A stretch of 64,000 nt of DNA from Pratylenchus scribneri (taxonomy: Eukaryota; Nematoda; Chromadorea; Rhabditida; Pratylenchidae). Both the position numbers and the translations under genes were made by a program. The stretch is taken from positions 496,001 through 560,000 of the forward strand of contig JAQSEB010000111.1 in NCBI GenBank assembly GCA_030063045.1. Reading direction: 5' to 3'. Positions within the stretch are counted from its first letter, which is position 1. Each line of letters starts with the position of its first letter. Below, one piece after another: positions 36,961 through 48,900 of this stretch. The notes beneath the pieces are model-generated. The model ran no database searches. It saw nothing but the letters and a program-made list of their open reading frames with translations, and was not told the origin of the DNA.

Positions 36961-38049
36961 ACAACAATGGCACATATATCTTATATAAAATTATTTGTAT
37001 TATCAGTTATTTTTTTCAATTATATTAATAAATTAATAAAATAAAAATTTTATTTTATTTTTCATATTTCCAAATAGAAAAGGGCAACATTAATAATTTT
37101 TCTACTAGGAGATTTGCATGAAACAATTGATCAAAATATGAACAAATAAAAATAATATATTTGGATATCATTCCAAAAATATTCGAGAAAATGGCAACAT
37201 TAATGTTTAATTTTTTTATGCTGACAAATTTACAATTACCAAATCGCAAAATTTTATGGGCAAGTTTAAGAGATTTACATGAACAATTGATAAATAAATA
37301 TGAACAAAGAAACAATATATTTGGTTATTTTTCCCAAAATTTAACCACCTAAATTGGATAACATATTTATTTATTGAAATTAATTCACAAGAGTAGGAAA
37401 ATGTCAAATGAGTTGATGAACGTTTTCTGAAATTTGCATAAAGTTTCCTTCATAATCTCTTTTTATTTTTATTTCATGGCAGATTACAAGGGATTGAACA
37501 TTATATTGGTGATTTTATATGCCATGATTGCATTTTTCATATACAAATAATTTGCATGTTTTCAAGTGATAATATAATAACAAAGGACAAATTAAGGGCC
37601 AAACCGGAGGCCTTTAAAAATCAGTGAGTATCACTCGAAATTCAATCAGAATTAAAATTAAATTTAAAATAATTTTTTAGAATTTTTTAAAATTTTATTA
37701 ATATTTAATCAATAACAATAAATTAATAAAATATTCGCAAAATTGAGCAAATTGATAAAAAAATGCACTCTTGATTTTTATTGAATAAATTCAAAGTTTA
37801 ATTAGTTTGGTAAAAATTTTGCGACAATTTTAATTTTGGTCGAATGTTCAAACAAAAAATTGACACATTTGGCAAAAAGATCAAGCGAATACTTTATTTT
37901 TGCAATTTTTGGGAGCCCTTTTTCATTGATAAAAAAATGTACGCATTTTATATTTGCACAATTGGCAAAAAATTTGCATATTTAATTGGCAGTAAAAATG
38001 CATTTTAAATTATAATTAAATAATTAATTAAATATTTCCATTAATAAAA
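36888..38049. other. Intergenic with a duplicated coding-like remnant
   Basis: Two imperfect copies of ~150 bases lie at 37060-37200 and 37200-37350. Each has GAGATTT(G/A)CATGAA followed by AATATATTTGG. The second copy is open as KILWASLRDLHEQLINKYEQ. This looks like a degenerate remnant of a repeated coding domain. I see no splice context and no known family. Confidence 0.4.
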
Positions 38050-39622
38050 ATGTCAATTAAATTTATTTATTTAATTTTCTTCCATCTTCATATTATTCAA
38101 TTAATTGTGGGAATAAATGTAAAAAATTAAATTTTAAAAAATTAAAAATAATTAAAAATAATTTTAGGAATATGATTTTGACCCTGTGAAATACAAGTAA
38201 AAGTGTAAAAATTAATTTATTTTTCATTTAAATTTTTCCTAGATTGCCATTTCCACCAGTGCTCAAACCCAATAATAAATTGGCAAAGGCACAAAAAATT
38301 TTAGTCGGCGAATTGAGTGCACCTGAATCGCTGTTGATTGAAGGGAACACAATGTATACGGGAACAGCGGATGGAAAATTGTTGAAAATTGTGGAAGGAA
38401 AAATTGTGGATTCAATCCAGCTGAATGGAGGAAGTAAAAACCAAACATGCGGTAATTTTTTAAATCAATTCAATTTAATTAAATATTAATTAAATTTGAA
38501 GGCACCTATGAAACACAGCCAATTTGTGGATGGCCACATGCAATTCGACGATTATCACCCGAATATTTAATTGTCATTGACTCATATTTAGGCCTTTTTC
38601 GATACAATTTTGAGAATGGTCAAAAATAAAAATCAAAAATTTAATAATTTATTCATAATTTAGGAAAAGCTGAAAATTTGATGCCCGGAAATTATTCATT
38701 TGAAGTAAATGGCAAAAATAAACCAGAAAAGTGCGCACTTTTTAATAATATGGATGTGGTCAAAAATGGTTCAATCATTTTGATTTCATGCTGTTCAACA
38801 AGGCAAATTCCCATTTAAATTCAATTTAAAATTATTTTATAATAGATGGGACAATCGGAGAGCAATTCATGATTTCTTTGAAGGGAGGCCAAATGGAAGG
38901 TAACAATGGAATTTATTTTGCACAAAAGTAATTAATTTTTTATATAGATTGATTGAATATAATGTGACCAGTGGGGAAGCCAAAATTGTTTTGTCCGATT
39001 TGAATTTCTCTAACGGTGTTCAAGCCCATCCCGATGGCCAATCCGTCATCATTTCCGAATTGACCAGGGCCAGAATTATACGGTATATTCATTTTTTGAT
39101 GAAAAATTTTTAATTATTTAGATATTATTTTGATGGACCGAAAATGGGCCAAAATGAAACTTTTGCCGAAAATTTGCCCGGTTTCCCGGACAACATAAAA
39201 CTTTCGGCTAGTGGGAAAAGTTTTATGATTGGAATGGACATGGCGCGGCATTCGGAATTGTTGACCACTGTCGAAAAACTTGGACCTTATCCAAATTTAC
39301 GACAAGGGGCTGTTCTGGTAAAATCAAATTTTAACAAAAAAATGCAAATAATTTTTTAGTTTATTCCTGAAGAAAATTTGCGCTCATTCTTTGGTGCAAA
39401 TTTGTTGAAAAGATATGGACTTGTGCTTGAATTGGATTTGAACGGGAAAATAATAAATGATTGGCAAGACCCAACCGGCACAATTATTCCGGGTGTTTCT
39501 GAGGTGGCGAAAATTAATTTTGTATTTTATTATTATTTCATAAAATTTAGGCAAATGACAATGGAACACATTTGATTTTGGGATCAAGTTCGGCTTCCTA
39601 TATTAGCATTGTTCCCAAATGA
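38050..39622 (+). CDS. Strictosidine-synthase-like beta-propeller protein (APMAP type)
   Basis: Ten exons (38050-38118, 38168-38196, 38243-38451, 38502-38618, 38664-38802, 38846-38899, 38948-39082, 39122-39317, 39360-39503, 39551-39622) sum to 388 codons. A signal peptide or membrane anchor (MSIKFIYLIFFHLHIIQLIV) precedes the six-bladed propeller. Motifs include LSAPESLLIEGNTMYTGTAD, CGWPHAIR, LSDLNFSNGVQAHPDG, ISELTRARIIRYYFDGPKMG and FPDNIKLSASGKSFMIGM. All are typical of adipocyte plasma-membrane-associated protein and strictosidine-synthase-like families. These proteins are usually secretory-pathway or membrane-anchored with arylesterase-like folds; the substrate in nematodes is unknown. 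Intron 5 appears to use a GC donor (AACAAG|GCAAAT at 38803), since only that junction keeps the frame. Confidence 0.88.
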
Positions 39623-39847
39623 ATTTTGATATATAAAATTATTCTATAAATTGTTGCGAAATTTTTTATAAATGAAATGGATAAAAAATTAACATTTTTA
39701 CTTCAAAAACTAATTTTGACTGGAATTTTTTCTCATGTTTAACCAGCACCAATTGGTTGGTTTTTTTATAAATTCTATTTGAAATTATTGAATTTTAGTC
39801 TATAAAATTTTTTTGTTTTCGATCAAGCATAAAATTAATTGATTTAT

Positions 39848-41321
39848 TTAATATGTCATTGATTTGTTAGTGGATAAACCACCCATAATTTGGACTTGTG
39901 TTTTCCATTCTTTTTTCGCGAATTTTCCCTTCAAAAATGCATTCATCCAAGGGAATATTTCCTTTCGAATATCATCGCTGACAATCAATAAAAGCCAAGG
40001 TTGGCTTAAAACGCGCAAATCATTGATCCAAGGTAATTGGGAATAAATGAAATAAAATGAATCATTGTTGTTGAAAATGGAACTGAGAAATTGGGGAAAC
40101 CACATTCCATCCCTCATCATAAACATAATCAACTGAAATAAAAAAAATTAATAATTTCATATTTCATTATTTGATATGGATTCTGTATAAATAATTTGTC
40201 GAAAAAAAACATTGAAAATGCCAAAACCGAAAAACTTTTTGCTTCAAAACTATATTAGTATGGTTAAACTCTAACCAAAAATAATCGAATGATGCTTCTT
40301 GATGAAATCTATTTATTGAATTCAAGATTGAGTCTAGGTTAATCAATGTTATTTTCAAAATTATTTTTGGCAATTTCTATGTTTTTTCGGCAAATTAAAT
40401 ATTCTATTTTCCATTTCCCATTTGCAAACTTGAAATATGAGAGAAGAGGAAAGCATTGCAGTCATTACGAGGGAAATTATGGACAAATTTCGTTCCATTT
40501 TGCCAATTAAATTATTCGTTGAATTTGCCGTACTCTTTTGCTTAATTTCGTAAATTTTGTAGAAAGTGGCAATATTGAATAGGAGACAAACAGCCAAACA
40601 AAATCCATTCACATAAATTGTTGTCAAATTTAAATCTAACTTTAAAAAATATTCCGTTTATTATTCTAATTCCAAAAATAATTCTATTTCTATTCTGATG
40701 CCTACATCGTAAATTGAGGCATTCGTCAGCATCATCACCGGCAAATACCCCTTCCCGGGATCATTGAACTGCAATTGCATAAATTGGCCATCATCAAACA
40801 AATATTGAATGGTCAATGGGATTGGCAATAAATGTGCAATAAAAACATGCCAAATCCATGAAATCTTCCATAACTGAAATATTTCTGATATTTTTTAATC
40901 ATTTCTAGGAACAAATAACTCTTTGCTGGCTAAAAGGAATCCAAACAGCGGTGAGCCGATTCAACGAAATGGAAATATGCAAAAAATCCTGCTGATATGC
41001 AGTGTAAAAAACGGTGAAGCCGGCAAAAGCAATCCATTTTCCTGAAGGCAAATTCGGAAAAATGTCAGCTGTCGGCGAGCATATTGGAAGAACGTAGAAA
41101 ATCCAAACAACAAAATAATTGAGCAAATTCTTGGGAATAAATTTAAAATGACTAAAAAATGGGCTACGGTTTACCGAAATCCCAATAATGATGAGGAAAC
41201 GGTAGAATGGATTTTGGGAAAAGGCTGGCTTGCTTATGAGGACAAAAACAATTCGAATGTAAATTGGAATTGAAATCCATTCAAAGATGAGATAGGCGAA
41301 AAATGCTCCAATTGAAATCAT
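39848..41321 (-). CDS. Seven-transmembrane chemoreceptor, Srg-like, second copy
   Basis: Exons 41321-41175, 41129-40920, 40873-40706, 40639-40430 and 40132-39848 join to 340 codons with consistent phases. Hydrophobic segments include WISIPIYIRIVFVLI and LLNYFVVWIFYVLPI. The TM3 end HISISLNRLTAVWIPFSQQR is a good match to the Srg LNRxTA-x-P signature. TM7 is LPWINDLRVLSQPWLLLIV followed by SDDIRKEIF. The last exon follows a 297-base intron, longer than the others. The gene converges with the APMAP-like gene. It is related in architecture to the receptor at 29712 but clearly diverged. Ligand unknown. Confidence 0.85.
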
Positions 41322-42497
41322 TGAAAATTAAAATAAAATTAAAATTTTATTTGAAATAACTTCAAAAATGTGTATTTTCAATATGAAAATTGCAAAAAAA
41401 AATTACATGAAAAATTTTCGAAAATTGCGATAAATGTTTGTGAGAAGTTAATCCGTTTCTTAATAATGACTAATAAATAATGAATGGTTTATTTGTAAAT
41501 ACACTTCGTAATATGCTCATTAAGTTCTCATTCTATGATAATTCACCACCCTCGACCTTGAAGACCCATAAGTTTTGGCATGGTGAATTTAAAACAAAAT
41601 TATATTACATTTTTAGTCCCCTTAACCATTATAAAATCAGCTATAATTTGTTCAATATTTTCCAAAAATTAAAGTGTTTGACCTATAATTGGACCAATTT
41701 TTGAGAGATTGAAAATGATCTCTAACGAGGTCTAATTTAGAATTTTTAAGACAATTTTAAAAATTTTATTAATGTCATTTTAAATAATTTTGTAGTTAAA
41801 TAAAATTTTGGGGATTTCGTGATATTTCGGGCGTTTGAGAATTTTGTGATTTGTGATGTTCGTGATAACGTGTGGAACAGGGCTAATGTTTGAGTGTAAA
41901 GGTGATTTTTATTTCTCAAAATTCAATTTTAAGCCTTTTATAATCATTTACATGGCTAAAGGATGGCATTAATAAAAAAAATGGGGCTAAATTGTACTTT
42001 GTCGTGCTTATTATACCATATAATAAATAAAAGGTGCAATTTTCAACCATCAAGTCCTAATAAATTGACAGGTGTTTATTTCTGGGTATATCTAATTAAA
42101 TTTAAGACGCTATTCCATTTATTTATCAGCTTCTTGTTTGCACCAATCTCCGATGCAATTGCCAATTTTGCACTTGTTCCAAGCAATGAGAGTGAGTAAA
42201 ATAATATATTATGGGGTCGTTCAGTTGACTTAATTCGAATTCCACCTTTGACCACCTACCAATATTCTCCAAATTAATTTAATAATATATAATTTTAAAT
42301 TAAATGATGTAAATTCATAAATTTCGTAATTAGCTAGGGACTTGTCTAGCCTAGTCTGTAATTATGACTCCATTTTACGTGGGTGAAATTAACAAAGAGA
42401 AATGACAACAGGAAAAAAATTCCATCAAACAAATGGACGCATCAAATTCGCCGATGAAATAGGTAATTGAATTCTTCAAATGAGGGTGATTTATAAT
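41322..42497. other. Intergenic with a dispersed repeat fragment
   Basis: Bases ~41610-41720 resemble 60660-60785 (shared GCTAAAATTTGTTCAA-type stretch followed by a region ending in GTTGAAAATxATxCC). These may be diverged copies of one dispersed repeat. A 78-codon plus frame at 41963-42199 has one hydrophobic segment but no other support. Confidence 0.4.
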
Positions 42498-42980
42498 TTA
42501 ATTTGAGCAGCAGACTTTTACATCAAAAATCCATTTCAATGGCATTCTTTTCGGTTCAGCTTCAACAATAATCAACAAAATTGTGATGGACATTGTCAAT
42601 TGCCCAAATGACTGTGATTTTGAGTAGGGTTGCACCCCGGAGCCCGGGGAACGATTTTCGGGGACGGGGAATTGCGGGGGGCAAGCTTCGGGGACGTGGA
42701 CGGGGATTTTCCAAACTTCGGGGGCGGGGGGGGGGGGGCAAAAAAGCCCGGGGACGGGGAGGGGACGGGGTGAAACCCTAATTTTGAGAATGACCACTAT
42801 TTGGATGACAAAAAGTATACAAAGTGCGGAATAGAGTAATCCATGGAGAATGAATGAAGTGATTTTTAATAGAATTTTGTGGGGAATGTCATTTATTTGG
42901 ATTAAAAGGCGGATTTGATACGCAAATTTCGGGCTGCATTTAATTTTGTCATTCTCGATGGCGGCAATTTTCACATCCAT
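42498..42980 (-). CDS. Small membrane protein ORF containing a MITE
   Basis: A single open frame of 160 codons runs from 42980 to 42498. Residues ~40-66 form a clear membrane segment (ITSFILHGLLYSALCILFVI). Residues ~67-120 are encoded by a hAT MITE and are proline-rich. A second hydrophobic stretch (LTMSITILLIIVEAE) follows. The frame stays open only because the MITE plus one target copy adds 164 bases; removing them shifts the frame and stops within about 20 codons. Either the original gene was different and is broken here, or the MITE has been recruited as coding sequence. No family recognised. Confidence 0.4.
   Translation of the reverse strand: MDVKIAAIENDKIKCSPKFAYQIRLLIQINDIPHKILLKITSFILHGLLYSALCILFVIQIVVILKIRVSPRPLPVPGLFCPPPPAPEVWKIPVHVPEACPPQFPVPENRSPGSGVQPYSKSQSFGQLTMSITILLIIVEAEPKRMPLKWIFDVKVCCSN
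42625..42780. mobile_element. 156-bp GC-rich hAT-like MITE
   Basis: The exact 8-bp duplication ATTTTGAG is at 42617-42624 and 42781-42788. Ends are TAGGGTTGCACCCC and, inverted, TAGGGTTTCACCCC. It is the same family as the element at 4999-5501. The centre is G-rich and includes a run of GGGGGGGGG. Confidence 0.92.
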
Positions 42981-43962
42981 CCAACAATTCCTCCATTTAT
43001 TTGGTCAAGTAGGAATTTTTCTGTTAAAGAATGATTTCGAAAATATTTTAAATTTTTTTAAATATAATATTTTTATTTTAAATATTTTTTTTATCATTTT
43101 TATGCATTTTTTTGATAAAAATTAAATAGAAAAAATTGCGATTTTTAATTCAAATGGCATTTGACTGAAAAATGAACATTAATTCATAATGCGGGGCTTA
43201 TTAAATAAGAAACATGGAATTAATAGAATTAATTGGTTAATTTTTTGGTTCAAATTGAACTTCTTGTTGGATTTGGAGTGTAAAATATAATTGATAAGCA
43301 CAACAAATGCTTCAACATTTCACAAATCAAAATAATAATTTTTCATTAATTGATTTGCTCGTCTTGGGATTTGAAACAAGAAAAAACAATGAGACAAATG
43401 GCCTCAAAATGAAGGAAAAATGAAGCGAAAATGGGTCACAAAAAAATAAAGATTTGATGATTTTGCGTGAACGAGAACATTTTTGAATGAAGAAAATATT
43501 TAGAAAGAACATGGTAGAAGGAGAATTAAAGAATAAAATTATCAGAAATTATTAAATCAAATATGAAATAATTAAATTTAAATTGATAAAATTGGAGATT
43601 TTTAGGTGCGAAAAAAAAAGAAAAAATTAGTGCAACATCAAAATGAAACATTAAAAATACAAAAAAACACCACAGAAGTAAGATGCATTAAAATAAATAA
43701 ATTTAAATGAATCTATCCTTTTAAATTTATTTTTGTAATATGGAATACAAAATATTAATAAATTTGAATTTGAATCGGTCCTGAGAAATAATAATAAGAA
43801 TTATCTATTAAAAGACCTCGTCTAACAAAAGTGCAAAATTGCTGGTTTTGGGTTTAATTAATATTTTGATTTGTTGAAATTAAAATATCAAAAATTAAAT
43901 TGATCAACAAATCAAAATATCCAATATCAAAAAAAGACAAAATGATTGAGGATTTGTGGAAT
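42981..43962. other. Intergenic, AT-rich
   Basis: I see no gene or repeat I can support. It probably contains the 3' end of the SWEET transcript at its right side. Confidence 0.45.
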
Positions 43963-45906
43963 TTACAAACGTTCAAAATATTGTTGGCCGCCAAAATTGT
44001 CCACCGATTGTTCATGTCGTTGCTGTCTTTGTTGTTCAATTATCAAACTTGGCTCACTGCTTGCCCTTTTGATTTGTTTTTTGGCTGCCAATCCAAAAAA
44101 GTCCTCGTCCTCTTCATTAATTATGGGAACTTCATCTAAAAATAAATATTATATTTTAATTGAATAATTTTGTTCTGACCATTTTGCTCCTTTTCATGTT
44201 GCTTTTGGCGTAATGCCTTGAAATGTTGTTGTTGAAGGGAACAGCCAAAACCCAATCGGCCTTTCATTCGCCTCTTTTGTAGTTGCTTCTTTTTGAGCCG
44301 CCGGCTTAAACGCATCAATTGAGTGGCATCCCGAATTGTCTGTAAAAATATAAATTTAATAATATTCCCCCATAATTAATTCCTCACAATTGGGAAGACC
44401 ATTTCCCCGTCCATTTGTCCTTCCATTGGCCCATTCTTTTCCATTTCCTCCTCTTCCCTTTCCTCGCTTAATTCCTCATCATCCGTTGTGTCCTCCTCAT
44501 TTTGATTATGTCCAAAATTGGCTGCTAATTTTTGCAAATGTTTTGCGCTCAATTTCAGCGATTTTCCACTCTGTGAAAAGTCCAAATTTTGTGGGGCCAA
44601 TTCTTCCACAATTTCCAATTTGCATTGGCAACATTTTTGTGCCATTCCATTTCCTTCCAATTGTTCTTTTCTCTCCTCTTCCGGTGTCAATGTCACACTA
44701 TCCGTGCTACCATTCTCCTCCGAATTTTGTTTGTTCAATTTGTTGGAATATCCAAATCTGTCAATTTTCCAATATTTTCCCCCAATAATCCCCCTATTTT
44801 TGTACTCACTGATCGCCTAATTGCACTTTTTGGATGACATTTTCCACCTCTCCCACCACATTCGTGATCACTCGACTCGACCATCGATGGCGGCTAATTC
44901 GATGCACTCCAACCATTTTCTCGGCCATTTTATCCACTGTTGGAACTACTAAAATATTTAATTAAAAATATTTTAAAATTATTTTTCACCGGCAGCTGCT
45001 TCCAAATCCAATGAATTTTCCATACAACAAACTCGCAGTTTATCATAAATGCAAAGGAATGGTGCCCGCTGATTAGGTTTCCGTGGCAAAACGACAAATA
45101 GAATGAGTTGGGCAAAAGCCAACAAACTGCCAATTCCATTTGGGGTCTTTAAAAAAATCAAAATTTAAATCGGAAATATTTTTGACATTTTTGCTTACAA
45201 TCAAATAAAAATCCCAAACAAGCAATCCATAGAGGAACCATTCCGAAGAGACAAGGAAATTGGCAATGCAAAGTGGCAGTGGTAGAGTGGAAGTTGCCCG
45301 ACGACGAATCACAACGCGCTTAAAATATTTGGAAATATTTTTGGCATTTAAAAGTGCATTTTCGAACCAATCCGGCCAATGGAGCGGCAAAATCGGCGGT
45401 GTTCAAAGTCATGCAAATGAAACCCAATGGATGGAAAACTTTGTGGCCGAAAAAGTGGACCAAAGCCACCAAAGAGGCGCAAATGGTCAGCAAAAGGGCA
45501 ATTTTTATGGAAATCCAAAACTGAAAATGGAATTTGATTTATTTTTGTTAAATTTGTTTGAATTATTTACCTTATTTTTGGTCATAAACCAGTAGAAAAC
45601 GGTGTAGATGGAATAAAGCACAATTTGTGCCCCAGTCACGTACAAAACGGTTTGATCCTTCTTCAAATAGCCATAAACACACCAACATGTCCCACCAAGG
45701 ACGCCCATCAAAAATGGGGCACCGCTGATTTCGCTGGTGTCTTTCCGCTTCCAAATTTGCCGACAAATTGGACTAAAATTAATTTTTTATTTTTTGTTAA
45801 TTTTTGTTGCTCACATTCCACAGAAAAATAATCCAACGGTGGTGATGAATGCCAAAATGGAAAGGAATTTGAGGAAAGTAAATTCCCCATCGAATGCTTC
45901 AATCAT
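43963..45906 (-). CDS. SWEET sugar transporter with long cytosolic tail
   Basis: Exons start at 45906 (45906-45815, 45772-45571, 45520-45368, 45318-45199, 45146-44990, 44948-~44820) and continue through tail exons ~44760-44390, ~44340-44180 and ~44130-43963. Two MtN3/saliva triple-helix repeats are clear. The first has [20 protein letters not shown] and [19 protein letters not shown]. The second has [15 protein letters not shown] and [20 protein letters not shown]. SWEETs are seven-helix uniporters moving mono- or disaccharides down a gradient across plasma or internal membranes. After the last helix comes a ~250-residue tail, acidic ([20 protein letters not shown]) then basic ([15 protein letters not shown]). 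It is far longer than in typical family members. The tail is probably regulatory; that is inference. Confidence 0.88.
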
Positions 45907-48900
45907 TTTTTATTGTTGTTATTTAATTTGTTGGTTGCCAAAAAAATTATTCAACACCGTCGAATTGCAAATTAGAAGGGGGAAATGAAATCACTCGGAA
46001 GGTCGAGTGAGTCTATAATAGGCTCAAAAATATTAAATTGCCTAAAAATTAAATTATTTATTATTTTCCTAAAAATTCATTGATAATAATTTGGAATATT
46101 TTGGAGATGGCAATGGCTCATCAAAAGGGCAATAAAATAGTAAAATAAATTGGGTGGAATTGGGGGATGTCCGCCCGATGAAATGACCCATCCCGCCCGA
46201 TAAGACGTCACCCAATATTTTGCATATTTTCGCATTAATGTTGAGGAATAATTTTAATTTAAGGGTGGAGCATTTGATGATGATTCAGTTTTTTTACTAA
46301 TGAAAGATTATGAAAAAAATTAAAAAATTAAAATAATAAAGACTATGACAAATTTGGGGTGAAAGAATGAATGAATTGTGGGTGTGGACGGGAATACCAT
46401 TTTTAAATAGGGACCGGTTGGTCGATTCAATGGGTTTTCGATCCTTTGCGGGTGCAACATTTTCTCGGTTACGCCCCATCCTTACTAAAAATACTAACAT
46501 CCGGCGAATTTGGGCACATTTCAATGGAAAATATTGCTCATCATCGAATGAAATGGACTGACCAAACCACACAAAATATGGCTAATTTAGAAGGATATTC
46601 ATCCAACAAAAAGGCCGGAAATGAAAAGAAATACGAAGAAGAATATGGTAGGCGATAAAATATTGGCTAATTATTTTTCCAAGGGAACATTCACCAAAGA
46701 TGAATCAAATTTCTCGGGCGAATGGTCGCACAATTTGATGGTTATGGGCATATTTTAACAAGGATATTTCCCAAATGTGGCAAAGGTTTTCGGTCAAGGA
46801 CATCCCAAAAATTGGCCATAATTTGAAGAATATGTGGATGAACTCTGAGATAGGCATTTCCGCTGGGCCATTTTGGGAATATTTTGGAGGGAAATATTGA
46901 GGGTTGAATGGGAGAAATGAAAACAAAAGCAAAATGGAATAAAATAAACAAATTAAATCGACCAATATTCATTGCTTTTTGGATTGATTTTTAAGGTTCC
47001 GAAAAGAATTTATTAGGTCTTTTTCCCAGAAAGATTTTAATTCATTTTCCGGAAAAATTTAATTCGACTCAATTTCGGAAACCTTAATTTTAAGTAGAAG
47101 TCAAAAATCCAAAAAATTACAATTTTAAATATTATATATAGGGAAAACCCCTGAAAAGAGAGCATAGATTATGCCAAAAAATGGCTATTATTGGATGATC
47201 CACTCGAGAATTTTTTAACAGTATTTTTCATGAGTCAATTTAAAGGGGAAAAAGTGCAAATAATGTTGGGCATAATTTGTTTGAATGATACTTTACAAAG
47301 TTGAGAGGGAAATGATGGAGAATTGAGATGCTTGAGAATTATGTAAGTGAAAAAGGCAATTTGGCCACTGTTTAAAAATTAGCGCACATTTTTCCCGTGC
47401 GCAAAGCATGGGCCAAAGGAAGATGTAGACGGCCACAATTTTGGGGGAATCCCTTCTCTTTACTCCTCCATACACTTCATTTTGTCATCATTTCCCCAAG
47501 CACAGCCGGCAGCGTCACTTAAAGCCACCCAGCACAGCCGGCAGCGTCACTTAAAGCCAGCCAACGTTCGGGAAAAGTCGATTTACTCATTAATGAGTCG
47601 GCTAAAAATGAATGGGAAGAAGGAGGGACTGATGCTAATCGGCTATATTAAGCGAATGGATGGGGGGGGGGGGGGGGATGATCAGCAGATGAGAATGATT
47701 ATAGAAGGATCGATTTTGAGGAGAAATTGAAGAAGGAATCAAATTGATGGCCAGAAAAAATCAGCTGTTTTTGAAAGACATTTGTTTATTATAATATTGA
47801 GAAATAATAAATCAGCTTTTATTAAGGATTGGATTCGAGATAAATGATTTCGATTTATTGTCCAAAAATTATGATTTAAGATAACTAAAATATATTTTGT
47901 ATCCATTTTTTAGTAAAATTTGATATTTCTAATCCAAAGCTTTTATTTATTTTACGAATGGACCACAAATAAAAGATCAAGAATTTATTTAGTCTTTAGT
48001 CAAATTGTTGCTGTAAATGATTAAAATCACGTGAAAACGTAAAGTGATTAAAACAAAAAAGATCAAAAAATTCCTGACAATTGCTGTTAGCAGAAATAAT
48101 GACAGGACAGTTGTGCTTATAGAGAATAAAGGACAAAGAAGGCAACAAAAAATGATCTATATTTCAAGAAGGTCACAGTTTAGAATGGAAAAATTGATGG
48201 AAGGAAGAAACTATTTTTGCAGAAGTGAAACCAGAAAAAAATAATAAAAAATATTATTAATATTCATTGTTGGCTTTTTTTTTTATTTCTAGACATATAA
48301 TAACCTCTTCATTATTCGATCTTCTAATAATTAATTATGCCAAAAAATTTAATGAAAAAACAGACGTATAATATTTCTATGATGGAGGAATGACCTCAAA
48401 CCACATTACTGATTTGAGTGAGCACATAGAATAATAATATGAATGATGGATTGGAATTTTGTCTGGGCAGATTCACAAAGAATCTTCAGTGGGTGATTGA
48501 GAATAGTGCGCGTGATTATTTAGGTGAAAATGATGCATTTGACTCCCGTGTCCCGTCTTTTACGAGAGAATTTGCACTGAATGGACTGCTACAGGATGGA
48601 CTATATTGATATTGTGCCATGAAGAGGGTGGAATAGGTCTGTTTTAGGTGGAATGAGAAGATTTAGAAGATTGGTTGCGGTTGATTGTTGGTTGGTCGAG
48701 TCGACCGATTCTGCAGTTTGGGTGGGTTGACAAATTCGCGGGTTACTTAGAGACGGCGAATGACGAATGAAGGAGAATAATGGAAGAATTGAGGGTTGGT
48801 TTGGTTTGCTGCAATCATCGGGCGGCGGTTTCACCCTTTCATTGATAAATGCGGAAGAGGAGAATGAATGGATGGTTAGGTTCAATGGAATGCGGACTGC

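Noticed and set aside
44390..44837. Three overlapping plus-strand ORFs of 82-132 codons
   Set aside because: They are antisense shadows of the SWEET tail exon.
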